A stretch of 8,170 nucleotides of DNA from Candidatus Thiodiazotropha taylori. Lineage in GTDB: Bacteria; Pseudomonadota; Gammaproteobacteria; Chromatiales; Chromatiaceae. The translations under genes were made by a program, and so were the position numbers. Below, piece by piece: positions 1 to 6,448 of this stretch. The notes beneath the pieces are model-generated. The model was not told the DNA's origin. It saw nothing but the letters and a program-made list of their open reading frames with translations, and did no database searches. The DNA is taken from positions 1 through 8,170 of the forward strand of contig JAHRHW010000194.1 of assembly GCA_019100305.1 (NCBI GenBank), read 5' to 3'. Position 1 is the stretch's first letter; each line of letters starts with the position of its first letter.

Positions 1-302
1 CAAAGTGTGGAGGTGAAGCCAGGGTGATCGCCAGCATCGAGGATCAGCAGATCATCGACAAGATACTGGCTCACCTCATGAAGAAAGGCGCATTACCACC
101 ACCACCCGAGTTGCTGCCGGCAACGCGGGCCTCACCAGATTCAGGCTGGTTTACATCGCGCTGGGTTTTCACACTTCTCTCCACGGCACAGCAACAGAAG
201 GAAAGGTTGCCTGGTGGCCTGTTGCCTGAACCAGGCCGGAAGGCCAGGACGGCAGTGGAAGAGGGTGGATTTAGCCAGAAATCCAGGGGGTTGAATAGAT
301 AG
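1..302 (+). CDS. IS91-family (Y2/HUH) transposase, C-terminal end, 5' truncated by window edge
   Basis: Seen: the frame is open from the first base. The GTG at 24 is an internal Val rather than a start, since upstream codons read K-C-G-G-E-A-R into V-I-A-S-I-E-D, then a helix ending ILAHL. The first, incomplete codon (NCA) would allow Pro, giving C-P-K-C-G-G. Known: a CPxCGG knuckle followed by an R-x-I-A-x-IED...I-x-x-ILxHL segment and a Pro-rich tail is typical of the C-terminus of IS91/IS801/IS1294-like transposases, HUH single-strand nucleases that move elements by rolling-circle-like transposition. The catalytic tyrosines and HUH motif would lie outside the window. Odd: after the Pro-rich PPPPELLPATRASP stretch (about residues 34-47 from the GTG) the frame runs about 45 more residues of low-complexity, basic sequence before TAG. 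The tail may be extended or degenerate, and whether the gene is intact cannot be judged here. It is the only plus-strand gene and is convergent with the AraC operon. Confidence 0.72.
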   Translation, partial: KCGGEARVIASIEDQQIIDKILAHLMKKGALPPPPELLPATRASPDSGWFTSRWVFTLLSTAQQQKERLPGGLLPEPGRKARTAVEEGGFSQKSRGLNR

Positions 303-525
303 AGACCGGAATGACGAATATTTCAGGCATATCCAGGCTCAAGTTTTCTGCCTTGATAGACATGGGTGATAGCGGTTATTCCCCTTATACTTATCGCTAC
401 GCGGCACATCCCAACTGCTGCTATTCCCATCGACTAACAGGTATGACTGCTCCGTTCCAAATGCGGCCCTACAATCAATGCAGTGCAATAGACTGTAAAC
501 GACCCATTTGAGACTTTCAAAACCC
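303..525. other. Intergenic gap between transposase tail and AraC-family gene; possible end of the IS91-like element
   Basis: This 223-bp gap lies between two convergent stop codons. I see no convincing gene: an ATG frame at 311-511 has unusual composition (many Cys, Tyr, His, Pro), and I see no strong ribosome binding site for it. It holds two imperfect direct repeats, 372-384 (GCGGTTATTCCCC) and 417-429 (GCTGCTATTCCCA), 10 of 13 identical and 45 bp apart. It also has a short TAGCG/CGCTA inverted pair (371-375 and 395-399). The 3' end of an IS91-type element, downstream of the transposase, should lie here, and such repeats could belong to it; that is inference. I found no GC-rich hairpin with a T-run, so no terminator is called for either side. 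Confidence 0.3.
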
Positions 526-1437
526 TTAGTTTAATCTGCGGTATTCGGCGGGACTCATTCCAGTTCGGCTCTTGAAAAGCTTGCTGAAATGCTGCGGATA
601 ATCAAACCCCAATCCATATGCAATCTGGCTGACCTGTTCGTTCGTACTCAATAGCAAATTCTTGGCCTTGTCGATGACGGTATCCTGAATATGCTGTTGT
701 GCCGTTCTGCCGGTTTCCTTTTTCAGCAGGTCACTGAGATATGACGGCGACATGTTTAACCGCTCACCGCAATATTTCACACTGGGTACACCCAGATCTA
801 GCGGCTGTTCAGAATTGAAATAGTCCCTCAATAAATTCTCAAAACGAGTTACAAAATCCTGATTCAGATTAGTACGGACATAAAACTGGCGATCGTAAAA
901 ACGAGTGCAATAGTCCAGCAGCAGCTCAATATTGGACACGATCAGTTTTTGCGTATGACGATCGATACTCTGCTGGTATTCGGTTTCGATTTTCCTGACC
1001 AGCCCGGTAATACTGACCCGCTCGTCTTCAGACAAATGCAAGGCCTCATGAATCTCATAAGAGAAGAACGAGTAATGATCGATGTTGTTACCGAGAGATG
1101 ATTTTCTTATCAGGTCGGGATGAAACAGCAAGGTCCATCCTTCTTCGCTGGCAAGGTCTTCTTTAGATGCCTTGAAAGACAGTGCTTGTCCCGGCTTGGT
1201 GAAAACCATGGTGCCTTCCTGGAAGTCATAAGTATTGCGACCGTAGGTGATCTCTCCGCAAATACCGGCTTTCAAACTGACCTGGTAAAAACCCAGCACA
1301 TAGGTGGCATTACCGTAATCGTAGTTCTTGATGCGATTATCTATCGGAATCACCGTGACAAGGGGATGCTTTGGCTTATCCAGCCCGAGCGCAGCATGGA
1401 TATCGGAAATGGTTTCGATATGAATAATATTGCTCAT
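526..1437 (-). CDS. AraC-family transcriptional regulator
   Basis: Predicted cytoplasmic DNA-binding regulator of 303 aa, the usual size for this family. Seen: an N-terminal sensing half (about residues 1-180) with cupin-like strand/Gly-Pro patterns (AGICGEITYG, MVFTKPGQALSF), then a C-terminal AraC/XylS double helix-turn-helix. The first HTH is about 220-243 (CGERLNMSPSYLSDLLKKETG) and the second about 267-290, with the signature IAYGLGF...HFSKLFKSRTGMSPAEYR. The start codon overlaps the stop of the SRPBCC gene as ATGA (1434-1437), which indicates translational coupling; GGAG lies 11 bases upstream. It is the last gene of the SDR-hydrolase-SRPBCC-AraC operon. Inference: it responds to a small molecule handled by the upstream enzymes and regulates the operon, possibly through the inverted repeat at 3849-3883. 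The ligand is unknown. Family assignment is secure; specific function is not. Confidence 0.93.
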   Translation of the reverse strand: MSNIIHIETISDIHAALGLDKPKHPLVTVIPIDNRIKNYDYGNATYVLGFYQVSLKAGICGEITYGRNTYDFQEGTMVFTKPGQALSFKASKEDLASEEGWTLLFHPDLIRKSSLGNNIDHYSFFSYEIHEALHLSEDERVSITGLVRKIETEYQQSIDRHTQKLIVSNIELLLDYCTRFYDRQFYVRTNLNQDFVTRFENLLRDYFNSEQPLDLGVPSVKYCGERLNMSPSYLSDLLKKETGRTAQQHIQDTVIDKAKNLLLSTNEQVSQIAYGLGFDYPQHFSKLFKSRTGMSPAEYRRLN

Positions 1438-1937
1438 TGTGCCTGCAACTCCATGACGCGGGCTTTTAAAGCCTCATTAACTTTTTCATAACTGGATTGT
1501 ACCCAGCTCGAATCCCAGAACAGCATTGCGAGACCATTATCCACCTCATGTTGAATCACCCGGGTACCGCCATCGACTGCCACCAGTCGGTACTCATGGT
1601 CAGCGGTCAGTATCATCGGTATACCGGCGTATTGTTTGATCAGGTTTTGCGGTTCTACACTGATGACGGTGGTGGGAAATTCGCTCTGTTTGCCATTAGG
1701 CTGGGTCATTTGATAAACGATTTTGCTGCCTTCAGCAAATTTCCCCTCCTTTGGCACCAACAATGGGTTCCACTGTTGGTAGCCCTCATGATCCAATAAT
1801 ACTTCCCAAACCTTGTCCGGGCTGGCGGGAATCACAATCTCCGCATGGAAGGTCTTGCGACCAGCCAGGTAGAGAACCGTGAGTACAATCACCAGAGCGA
1901 TCAACACATAAAGCCATTTTGATGTCAGAAAGGTCAT
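1434..1937 (-). CDS. Membrane-anchored SRPBCC (polyketide cyclase/START-like) family protein
   Basis: Protein of 167 aa. Seen: an N-terminal hydrophobic helix (about residues 8-25, WLYVLIALVIVLTVLYLA) with Lys before it and Arg-Lys after it, best read as an uncleaved membrane anchor. Then comes a domain starting FHAEIVIPASPDKVWEVLLD...YQQWNPLL, the classic first strand and helix of the SRPBCC/polyketide cyclase fold. It continues through paired strands (SKIVYQMTQPNG, FPTTVISVEP, EYRLVAVDGGTRVIQHEV) to a long C-terminal helix (about 143-165). Known: this fold makes a deep hydrophobic pocket for lipids, polyketides or aromatics, and many members bind rather than catalyse. The start follows GGAG by 9 bases, and that GGAG lies inside the last codons of the hydrolase gene (4-bp gap); its stop overlaps the AraC start. 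Inference: it binds or presents at the membrane a hydrophobic intermediate of the operon's pathway. Exact role unknown. Confidence 0.85.
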   Translation of the reverse strand: MTFLTSKWLYVLIALVIVLTVLYLAGRKTFHAEIVIPASPDKVWEVLLDHEGYQQWNPLLVPKEGKFAEGSKIVYQMTQPNGKQSEFPTTVISVEPQNLIKQYAGIPMILTADHEYRLVAVDGGTRVIQHEVDNGLAMLFWDSSWVQSSYEKVNEALKARVMELQAQ

Positions 1938-1941
1938 CGTA

Positions 1942-2862
1942 TTAATCTCCGTCAGTCCCCGCGAGCGGCATCATGTACTTTCCGAACCATTGCAGAATCG
2001 GTTCAGGATGGTCTCCGAGCCAATCATACGCCGCAAACCGGTTGTTTACTGCATTTCCCATGTTAGGCAGATCAATCCACAGCATTTCCTTTTCCACATT
2101 AAGGTCATTGAATACACCGTTTACAAATGTTTCATCCAGGTACCCATCATTTCTATTCTGAATCACCAGCGTGGGGACTGTGACTTCCTTTACCAGGGGA
2201 CGCCAACTGGTCTTATTGAAATCCATATGGGTACGCTTTTCAATCGCCTTGGTAGTGCTATTGACTATAAACTTCGGCAGTCCCATGGCATGAACGAAAC
2301 ATTCATAGTCCATCGGCTGTACCGAAATCATGGTTTTAATGTTGGGATAGTTTTTCAATCCCCCATCTTCAGAGAAGGCCGCAATACTCGCTCCCTGTCC
2401 CATGCAAATGCTCAGTAATCCAATATCGGCATTTTTATAGTCATGATGAGTGGAGATAAACTCAACCGCGGCGATGACATCCAATGCTTCGGTGGGCCCC
2501 CAGGTAATCCAGGGCAAGATGCCCTCCTGGCTGTTTCCATGGTTCCTGAAGTCGTACATGAGCACGCTGTAGCCAGCTTCGTTCAGGTATTTTGCCTGAC
2601 GCAGAAAGCGAATATCTTTGTCTGAGCCTTTAAGGAACCCTTTACCTTCAGGCGTATAACCGGAGCGACTGCATTGTGTCCCGAAGTGTGACTGGATAAT
2701 GACCTTGTCATTGTCCCCTTTGATCAACCACCCGGACAGCCTAACGCCATCCCTGGCCTCAAAAACAACATCTTCATAGTCCAGATCATAGTTTTCCGGA
2801 CTGTCGAAGACCGGTGACTGAAATGGCTTGATAAAGGTATCTGCTATCATACTTCCAATCAT
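1942..2862 (-). CDS. Alpha/beta hydrolase with Cys at the nucleophile position (dienelactone-hydrolase-like elbow)
   Basis: Protein of 306 aa with an alpha/beta hydrolase layout and no signal peptide. Seen: an N-terminal strand pair (VVFEARDGVRLSGWLIKG), a strand ending in IIQSHFGT (about 55-62, the oxyanion-loop position where many relatives have HGG), then YSVLMYDFRNHGNSQ (98-112, the usual D-x-R-x-x-G-x-S stretch). The elbow is LLSICMGQGAS, which puts Cys153 where most esterases have Ser. Asp239 in VIQNRNDGYLD fits the acid residue. The catalytic His is not obvious: the expected C-terminal loop reads NAVNNRFAAYDWLGDHPEP, with only His285 nearby. Known: dienelactone hydrolases use a Cys nucleophile. 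The start at 2862 has AGGAG 8 bases upstream; the gap to the SDR gene is 18 bp and to the SRPBCC gene 4 bp. Inference: hydrolysis of an ester, lactone or thioester in the operon's pathway, or a non-canonical or weak enzyme. Substrate unknown. Confidence 0.87.
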   Translation of the reverse strand: MIGSMIADTFIKPFQSPVFDSPENYDLDYEDVVFEARDGVRLSGWLIKGDNDKVIIQSHFGTQCSRSGYTPEGKGFLKGSDKDIRFLRQAKYLNEAGYSVLMYDFRNHGNSQEGILPWITWGPTEALDVIAAVEFISTHHDYKNADIGLLSICMGQGASIAAFSEDGGLKNYPNIKTMISVQPMDYECFVHAMGLPKFIVNSTTKAIEKRTHMDFNKTSWRPLVKEVTVPTLVIQNRNDGYLDETFVNGVFNDLNVEKEMLWIDLPNMGNAVNNRFAAYDWLGDHPEPILQWFGKYMMPLAGTDGD

Positions 2863-2880
2863 TGTGATTTCTCCTGGTTC

Positions 2881-3762
2881 CTAACGCTGAGCTTCGGCGG
2901 CGGCAGAGTCTTCCGCTGGCTTGGCTGCCTGCTTGACCATGCCAAGAATAATGCGGTCGAAAACCCGATCGCTGAACAACCACCTGAAGAACAGTAATGG
3001 CTTGGCCAGTTTCCCTACCCGATACCGGGTTTTGGGATTCCTGGAATTGATCGCCTTGGCAATCGTTTCGGCGATCAATTCAGGTTTGGTCGCAGGCGTA
3101 CCGTCATAAGCATCTGCTCCAGTCTTGACGATGGCATGTGCCATGGTTTCATATGGTCCACCACGGGATCGATCCAACATGGGTTGATTCATGACATCGC
3201 TAAACTCGGTCTGAATCGCCCCGGGCTCGACGACGGAAACCTTGATACCAAATTGGCTAGTTTCAACACGCAGACAATCGCTCCAACCCTCAAGAGCATG
3301 CTTGGTTGCGTGATACCAGGCACCTAAAGGTACATACACCTTGCCACCTACCGACGTAATATTGATGATATGACCTGACTTGCGCTTACGCATATGTGGC
3401 AAGACTTTTTGCGTCAAGAATGCCGCCCCGAATAAATTCACCTCAAACTGCCTACGGGCGTCATCCGTGGTGACATCTTCGACAGCACCATACACTGAAT
3501 AACCCGCATTATTGACCAGAACATCGATACGTCCCTGCTCTGCAATCAATTGATCGACAGCCGACGTTACTTGCGCTTCATCTGTGACATCCATCTCGAT
3601 GGCATGGCCGCCGAGTTTTTCCAGGTCGCGCATCCTGTCGACTCTCCTAGCCGCACCATAAACGATATGGCCTTCATTGATCAGTTTTACCGCGGTGGCT
3701 TTGCCCATGCCCGCGGAAGCGCCGGTGATAAGAATGACTTTTGGTTCAGAGTGCTTGCTCAT
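2881..3762 (-). CDS. Short-chain dehydrogenase/reductase (SDR), classical type
   Basis: NAD(P)-dependent oxidoreductase of 293 aa, slightly longer than the usual 250 or so because of a C-terminal extension. Seen: Rossmann cofactor motif TGASAGMG (13-20), R39-R40 after the second strand (which favours NADP(H)), acidic DVT (58-60), NNAG (84-87), Asn109 in VNLFG, catalytic Ser137 (ITSVGG), and Tyr150-x-x-x-Lys154 (YHATK), then EPGAIQT. The full Asn-Ser-Tyr-Lys set is present, so it should be active on an alcohol/carbonyl pair. The C-terminal part has a hydrophobic/basic stretch (about 258-283, including PLLFFRWLF) that may touch membrane, then an Ala/Glu-rich tail. The start at 3762 follows AGGA by about 8 bases. 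It is the first gene of the operon with the hydrolase, SRPBCC protein and AraC regulator. Substrate cannot be predicted; an oxidation or reduction feeding the hydrolase is a reasonable inference. Confidence 0.93.
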   Translation of the reverse strand: MSKHSEPKVILITGASAGMGKATAVKLINEGHIVYGAARRVDRMRDLEKLGGHAIEMDVTDEAQVTSAVDQLIAEQGRIDVLVNNAGYSVYGAVEDVTTDDARRQFEVNLFGAAFLTQKVLPHMRKRKSGHIINITSVGGKVYVPLGAWYHATKHALEGWSDCLRVETSQFGIKVSVVEPGAIQTEFSDVMNQPMLDRSRGGPYETMAHAIVKTGADAYDGTPATKPELIAETIAKAINSRNPKTRYRVGKLAKPLLFFRWLFSDRVFDRIILGMVKQAAKPAEDSAAAEAQR

Positions 3763-4124
3763 CGTTTTTTCCTGTTTGATTGGATTCGATGAGGTCAGAA
3801 TACGCCTAGAACGTAAATCCCACGTATATCTACTCTGGAATTACTAATACATTTTCATGAATTCACAGAGAAACTGAAAATGTCTGCTTTAGAGGGAGAT
3901 CTGCATAGATTGTACCGAACAAACGGCTGTCCGCTTATGGCGTGAAATGGAAGTTAGGAGAGTCAGCCCTTAATGGCCGCTTCGGTCGCGTAGCAGGCAT
4001 TTAAGCTAAAAACTTATTATGTCTCCTTTTACCCGGACGAAATCTATGACTGCCAGATGATATCAAAACTAGACTTACAATCTGTCAGATCGGGTCGTGA
4101 TTACTACACATTAACACTCGTTGT
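3763..4124. other. Intergenic region between histidine kinase stop and SDR operon; likely operon promoter region
   Basis: No gene is supported in these 362 bp on either strand. The part near 3763-3900 should hold the SDR operon promoter. An AT-rich TAGATATAC (minus strand, about 3823-3831) is a possible -10, but no good -35 precedes it, as expected if an activator is needed. The perfect inverted repeat at 3849-3883 is listed separately. Further up, two short similar segments share CCGCTT followed closely by GCG (from 3931 and from 3977, 46 bp apart) and look like a degenerate intergenic repeat. An 11-bp palindrome ATCTG-T-CAGAT sits at 4080-4090, about 35 bp past the kinase stop. It lacks the GC stem and U-run of an intrinsic terminator. 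Confidence 0.4.
3849..3883. repeat. Perfect 9-bp inverted repeat upstream of SDR operon (candidate operator)
   Basis: The arms ACATTTTCA (3849-3857) and TGAAAATGT (3875-3883) are exact reverse complements separated by 17 bp, so equivalent positions lie about two and a half helical turns apart. The spacer begins with the palindrome TGAATTCA (3858-3865). The near edge lies 86 bp upstream of the SDR start codon, a normal position for an activator or repressor site. Inference: it may bind the AraC-family protein encoded at the end of the operon. AraC half-sites are more often direct repeats, so another regulator is possible. Confidence 0.4.
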
Positions 4125-4784
4125 TCAGGGTAGCCAGATTGAGAAACTACCACCTCCCAAGCGTTGGTTGTTTGCCAGTTTGATATATCCCTCGCGTTCT
4201 CCATTGCTGTGCATGTGAGCCACCAAGGAGGCAAAGTAGTGGCCTAGCTGGGTCTCTCCCTGCTGCGGTTTTTTATGCTTCTGTGCGGTTTGGGCATCGA
4301 TCATGTTTTGAGGAAATCCATCGCCGTCATCATCGATACTCAACACCAGATAGCCATCCACGGATGCCGCATGAATGAGGATTTGTGAGGAGCTGTATCT
4401 CAACCCATTGCCAATCAGGCTGTTGATGACACCCCGCATCAGCCACTCATCAAAATAGCCCACCAAACCCTCTTCACTCTCATAGTTGACAATGATACCC
4501 AGATGGTTGGCGGTGGCTTGGTTATCCACCGAAATCTCATACAGAAACTGCTCAACATCGATCTCTTCGATGTTGGTGGTGAGCTGTCCTTTATCGATCT
4601 TGTAGAGTGACAGCAGGGCAATCAAATTATCATTCAGACGTCTGGCTTCATGCTGCAGGGTACCCAGCTTTGGGTTTTCATGAACTTGTAACTCTTCACC
4701 GAGGTCGTCGATCGTATTGATCACCAGGCCAAGGGAGTTTTTCATGTCATGGATGAGTGATGCCAGAATATCAGGAAAGTTCAT
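4125..4784 (-). CDS. Short soluble sensor-less histidine kinase (HATPase domain)
   Basis: Protein of 219 aa, essentially only a kinase core. Seen: an H-box right at the N-terminus (SLIHDMKNSLG, His12) followed by a second dimerisation-type helix (about 36-66). The ATP-binding domain has an N-box (INSLIGNGLRYSS, Asn121/Asn126), a G1 box (DDDGDGFP, 151-158), a shortened region with LGHYFASLVAHMH (180-192) in the place of the GLGL segment, and a final G2-like GGGSFSIWLP. There is no membrane helix, PAS, GAF or HAMP segment. Known: HDxKNxL H-boxes occur in kinases that autophosphorylate on His. The gene starts 23 bp after the receiver-TPR gene, with only a weak AGAG as ribosome site, so coupling is likely. 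Inference: it phosphorylates the neighbouring receiver domain, with sensory input supplied by a partner protein. The GLGL segment is unusual (G-H-Y-F), so ATP handling could be atypical. Confidence 0.88.
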   Translation of the reverse strand: MNFPDILASLIHDMKNSLGLVINTIDDLGEELQVHENPKLGTLQHEARRLNDNLIALLSLYKIDKGQLTTNIEEIDVEQFLYEISVDNQATANHLGIIVNYESEEGLVGYFDEWLMRGVINSLIGNGLRYSSSQILIHAASVDGYLVLSIDDDGDGFPQNMIDAQTAQKHKKPQQGETQLGHYFASLVAHMHSNGEREGYIKLANNQRLGGGSFSIWLP

Positions 4785-4807
4785 GTTTTTTCTCTGCTCT
4801 GTTCAGA

Positions 4808-6436
4808 TTAGTCTGATGTCTTGCTCAGCATGGTTTTAAGCCGGCCATAGAGTTTTTGCAGGGTAGTGTTGTTCGGGTCAGCTTTTGCCACCCGTGCAAG
4901 ATAGCCTTTGATCTCATCGATCATGGCAGGGCTGGGGCCCTCTCTCTCCATGCTCATCAATAACACAAGCGCAATATTCAGGTTTACCGTTCTATTGGCT
5001 GGCATGCGTGTTGACGTCTCTTTCAACAGTTTTGCAGCTTCCTCGAGCTGACCGTCCTTTGCCAATTCAACACCTTTACGATTCAGTGCGACCACTTCCT
5101 CGCGAATCGAATCGATGGTGCCTAGTGTCTGTTCGTCCATATCCAGTGATGAGATCGTCAACTTGATCTCATCCATCAGCTCCTCATCGGTATGATTGTT
5201 GAGGATTGCACCCTTCATCAGCTCAACACACTCTTCCTCCATGCCGAAGTTCTTGTAGGTTTTTGCCAGCTCGATGGCGCATTCCGAATCCTCACTCTGG
5301 TCAAACGATTTTTGCAGCTCCGCAGCCCTTTCCAGTGATACCCTTGCCAGATCAGAGTTTCCCATCGCCTCATGGATCAGACTTTCGGCGCTGGCCTGAT
5401 AGAAGTCGGCTTTCGGATCTTCGCTGAAATCCTTGTCAATCTGTTTCAATACCTGAAGTGCTGATCCGCCATCATGATTATCTGCCGTGACTCGGGCCAG
5501 ATTGGCATAGTTGGCAGGGTGTTTGTAGACAGAGTGTCTGCCGTGTTGAACTGCTTTCTTGAACGCGGTTTCAGCAATATCCTGATGGTGGTTTACCAAT
5601 GCGATCTCACCCAGTAACTGCTGTCTTGGTACCGCTTTGGGTGAGATGGATACCGCTTCTTTGAGGATATCCTCAGCCTCGCTTAGCTGATTGGCTCGCT
5701 TATGACTTCTGGCCAACCAGTCATAGGCTGGCGTGTAGTTGGGGTTTTGGTTCTTGATGCGTTGAAACTCATCAATTGCCTGCTGGTACTCCTGTGCCAG
5801 ATAGTTGCATTTGCCCAGTCCCAGTCTAGCCCAGGGAAGCTCCCTGATCGCCAGTACCTCCTGGTAGAGTGATTTGGCTTCGGTCAGCTTGTTACTGTTG
5901 ATCAGGATGTTGCCTTTTATTTTTCTCAGTTCATTGCAGTTGGGCGGTTTGGCAGCGATTTTCTCATCCAGAATCGCAACCGCCTTGGTGTAGTTTCGCT
6001 TCTCCACAGCTTCCTCGATTGCCAGCAGATTGTGCTTCTTGGCAATCAGCTTTTCCAAGCGTGTCTTGAGAAAATCCTTATTGAAGGGTTTGGTCAGGTA
6101 GGAGTCGGGTTCATACTCCACCGCACCCATCACCATGTCCCGGGTGTTTTCCGCAGTGACCATCACAAAAACACTACCCAGACCCATCAGGTGACGATAC
6201 TTGGCCTCTTCCAGGACCTGCTGTCCATCTCTTCCAGCGCCCAGATTATAGTCGCAAAGCACCACGTCAAAGCGCTCCTGTTCCATCAGTTCAATGGCTT
6301 CGCTGCCGTTTCTGGCAAGCCTGATCTCTCTGACACCGCAGGCTATCAGCATATTTTTGATCATGCTGCGCATATCCCCGAAATCATCGACGACCAGGTA
6401 GAGTCTGTTTTCGAGTAGTCCCGGTTTGAAGAACAA
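4808..6436 (-). CDS. Response regulator: receiver domain fused to TPR repeats
   Basis: Signalling protein of 542 aa from the chosen TTG start at 6436. Seen: an N-terminal receiver domain with acidic pair Asp17-Asp18 (LVVDDFGDMR), phospho-acceptor Asp62 (LCDYNLG), Thr94 (MVTAENT) and Lys116 (LTKPF), so all phosphorylation residues are present. After a helical linker come TPR-like helix pairs (about 135-305, e.g. LGLGKCNYLAQEYQQAIDEF and YDWLARSHKRANQLSEAEDI). More divergent repeats follow (to about 380 and about 450-500). No DNA-binding, GGDEF/EAL or enzymatic output is visible, so the output is probably protein binding. Start choice: AAGGAG at 6443-6448 stands 6 bases before this TTG; another in-frame TTG at 6466 would add ten residues but has no visible ribosome site. 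The 204-bp gap to the HDOD stop shows no clear promoter or terminator. Likely cognate partner: the adjacent short kinase. Confidence 0.92.
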   Translation of the reverse strand: MFFKPGLLENRLYLVVDDFGDMRSMIKNMLIACGVREIRLARNGSEAIELMEQERFDVVLCDYNLGAGRDGQQVLEEAKYRHLMGLGSVFVMVTAENTRDMVMGAVEYEPDSYLTKPFNKDFLKTRLEKLIAKKHNLLAIEEAVEKRNYTKAVAILDEKIAAKPPNCNELRKIKGNILINSNKLTEAKSLYQEVLAIRELPWARLGLGKCNYLAQEYQQAIDEFQRIKNQNPNYTPAYDWLARSHKRANQLSEAEDILKEAVSISPKAVPRQQLLGEIALVNHHQDIAETAFKKAVQHGRHSVYKHPANYANLARVTADNHDGGSALQVLKQIDKDFSEDPKADFYQASAESLIHEAMGNSDLARVSLERAAELQKSFDQSEDSECAIELAKTYKNFGMEEECVELMKGAILNNHTDEELMDEIKLTISSLDMDEQTLGTIDSIREEVVALNRKGVELAKDGQLEEAAKLLKETSTRMPANRTVNLNIALVLLMSMEREGPSPAMIDEIKGYLARVAKADPNNTTLQKLYGRLKTMLSKTSD

Positions 6437-6442
6437 AAAATG

Positions 6443-6448
6443 CTCCTT
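6443..6448 (-). promoter_or_regulatory. Ribosome binding site that decides the receiver-TPR start
   Basis: On the minus strand this reads AAGGAG, followed by CATTTT and then TTG (6436-6434), which is optimal Shine-Dalgarno spacing. The receiver fold begins shortly after this TTG. The upstream TTG at 6466 is preceded by GCAGACAGTCA, with no purine-rich site. This supports 6436 as the true start. Confidence 0.6.

Noticed and set aside
311..511. Plus-strand 66-codon open frame after the transposase
   Set aside because: No convincing ribosome site, odd composition rich in Cys/Tyr/His/Pro, and no recognisable domain. It lies where an IS end is expected.
1120..1491. Plus-strand frame of 123 codons opposite the AraC gene
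   Set aside because: Fully antisense to the well-supported AraC and SRPBCC genes, and its translation resembles no family I know.
1990..2418. Plus-strand frame of 142 codons opposite the hydrolase
   Set aside because: It is a shadow of the hydrolase gene, with no domain or plausible start context.
4080..4090. ATCTG-T-CAGAT palindrome as a terminator for the kinase gene
   Set aside because: Five-base AT-rich arms around a single centre base cannot form a stable hairpin, and no U-run follows on the minus strand.
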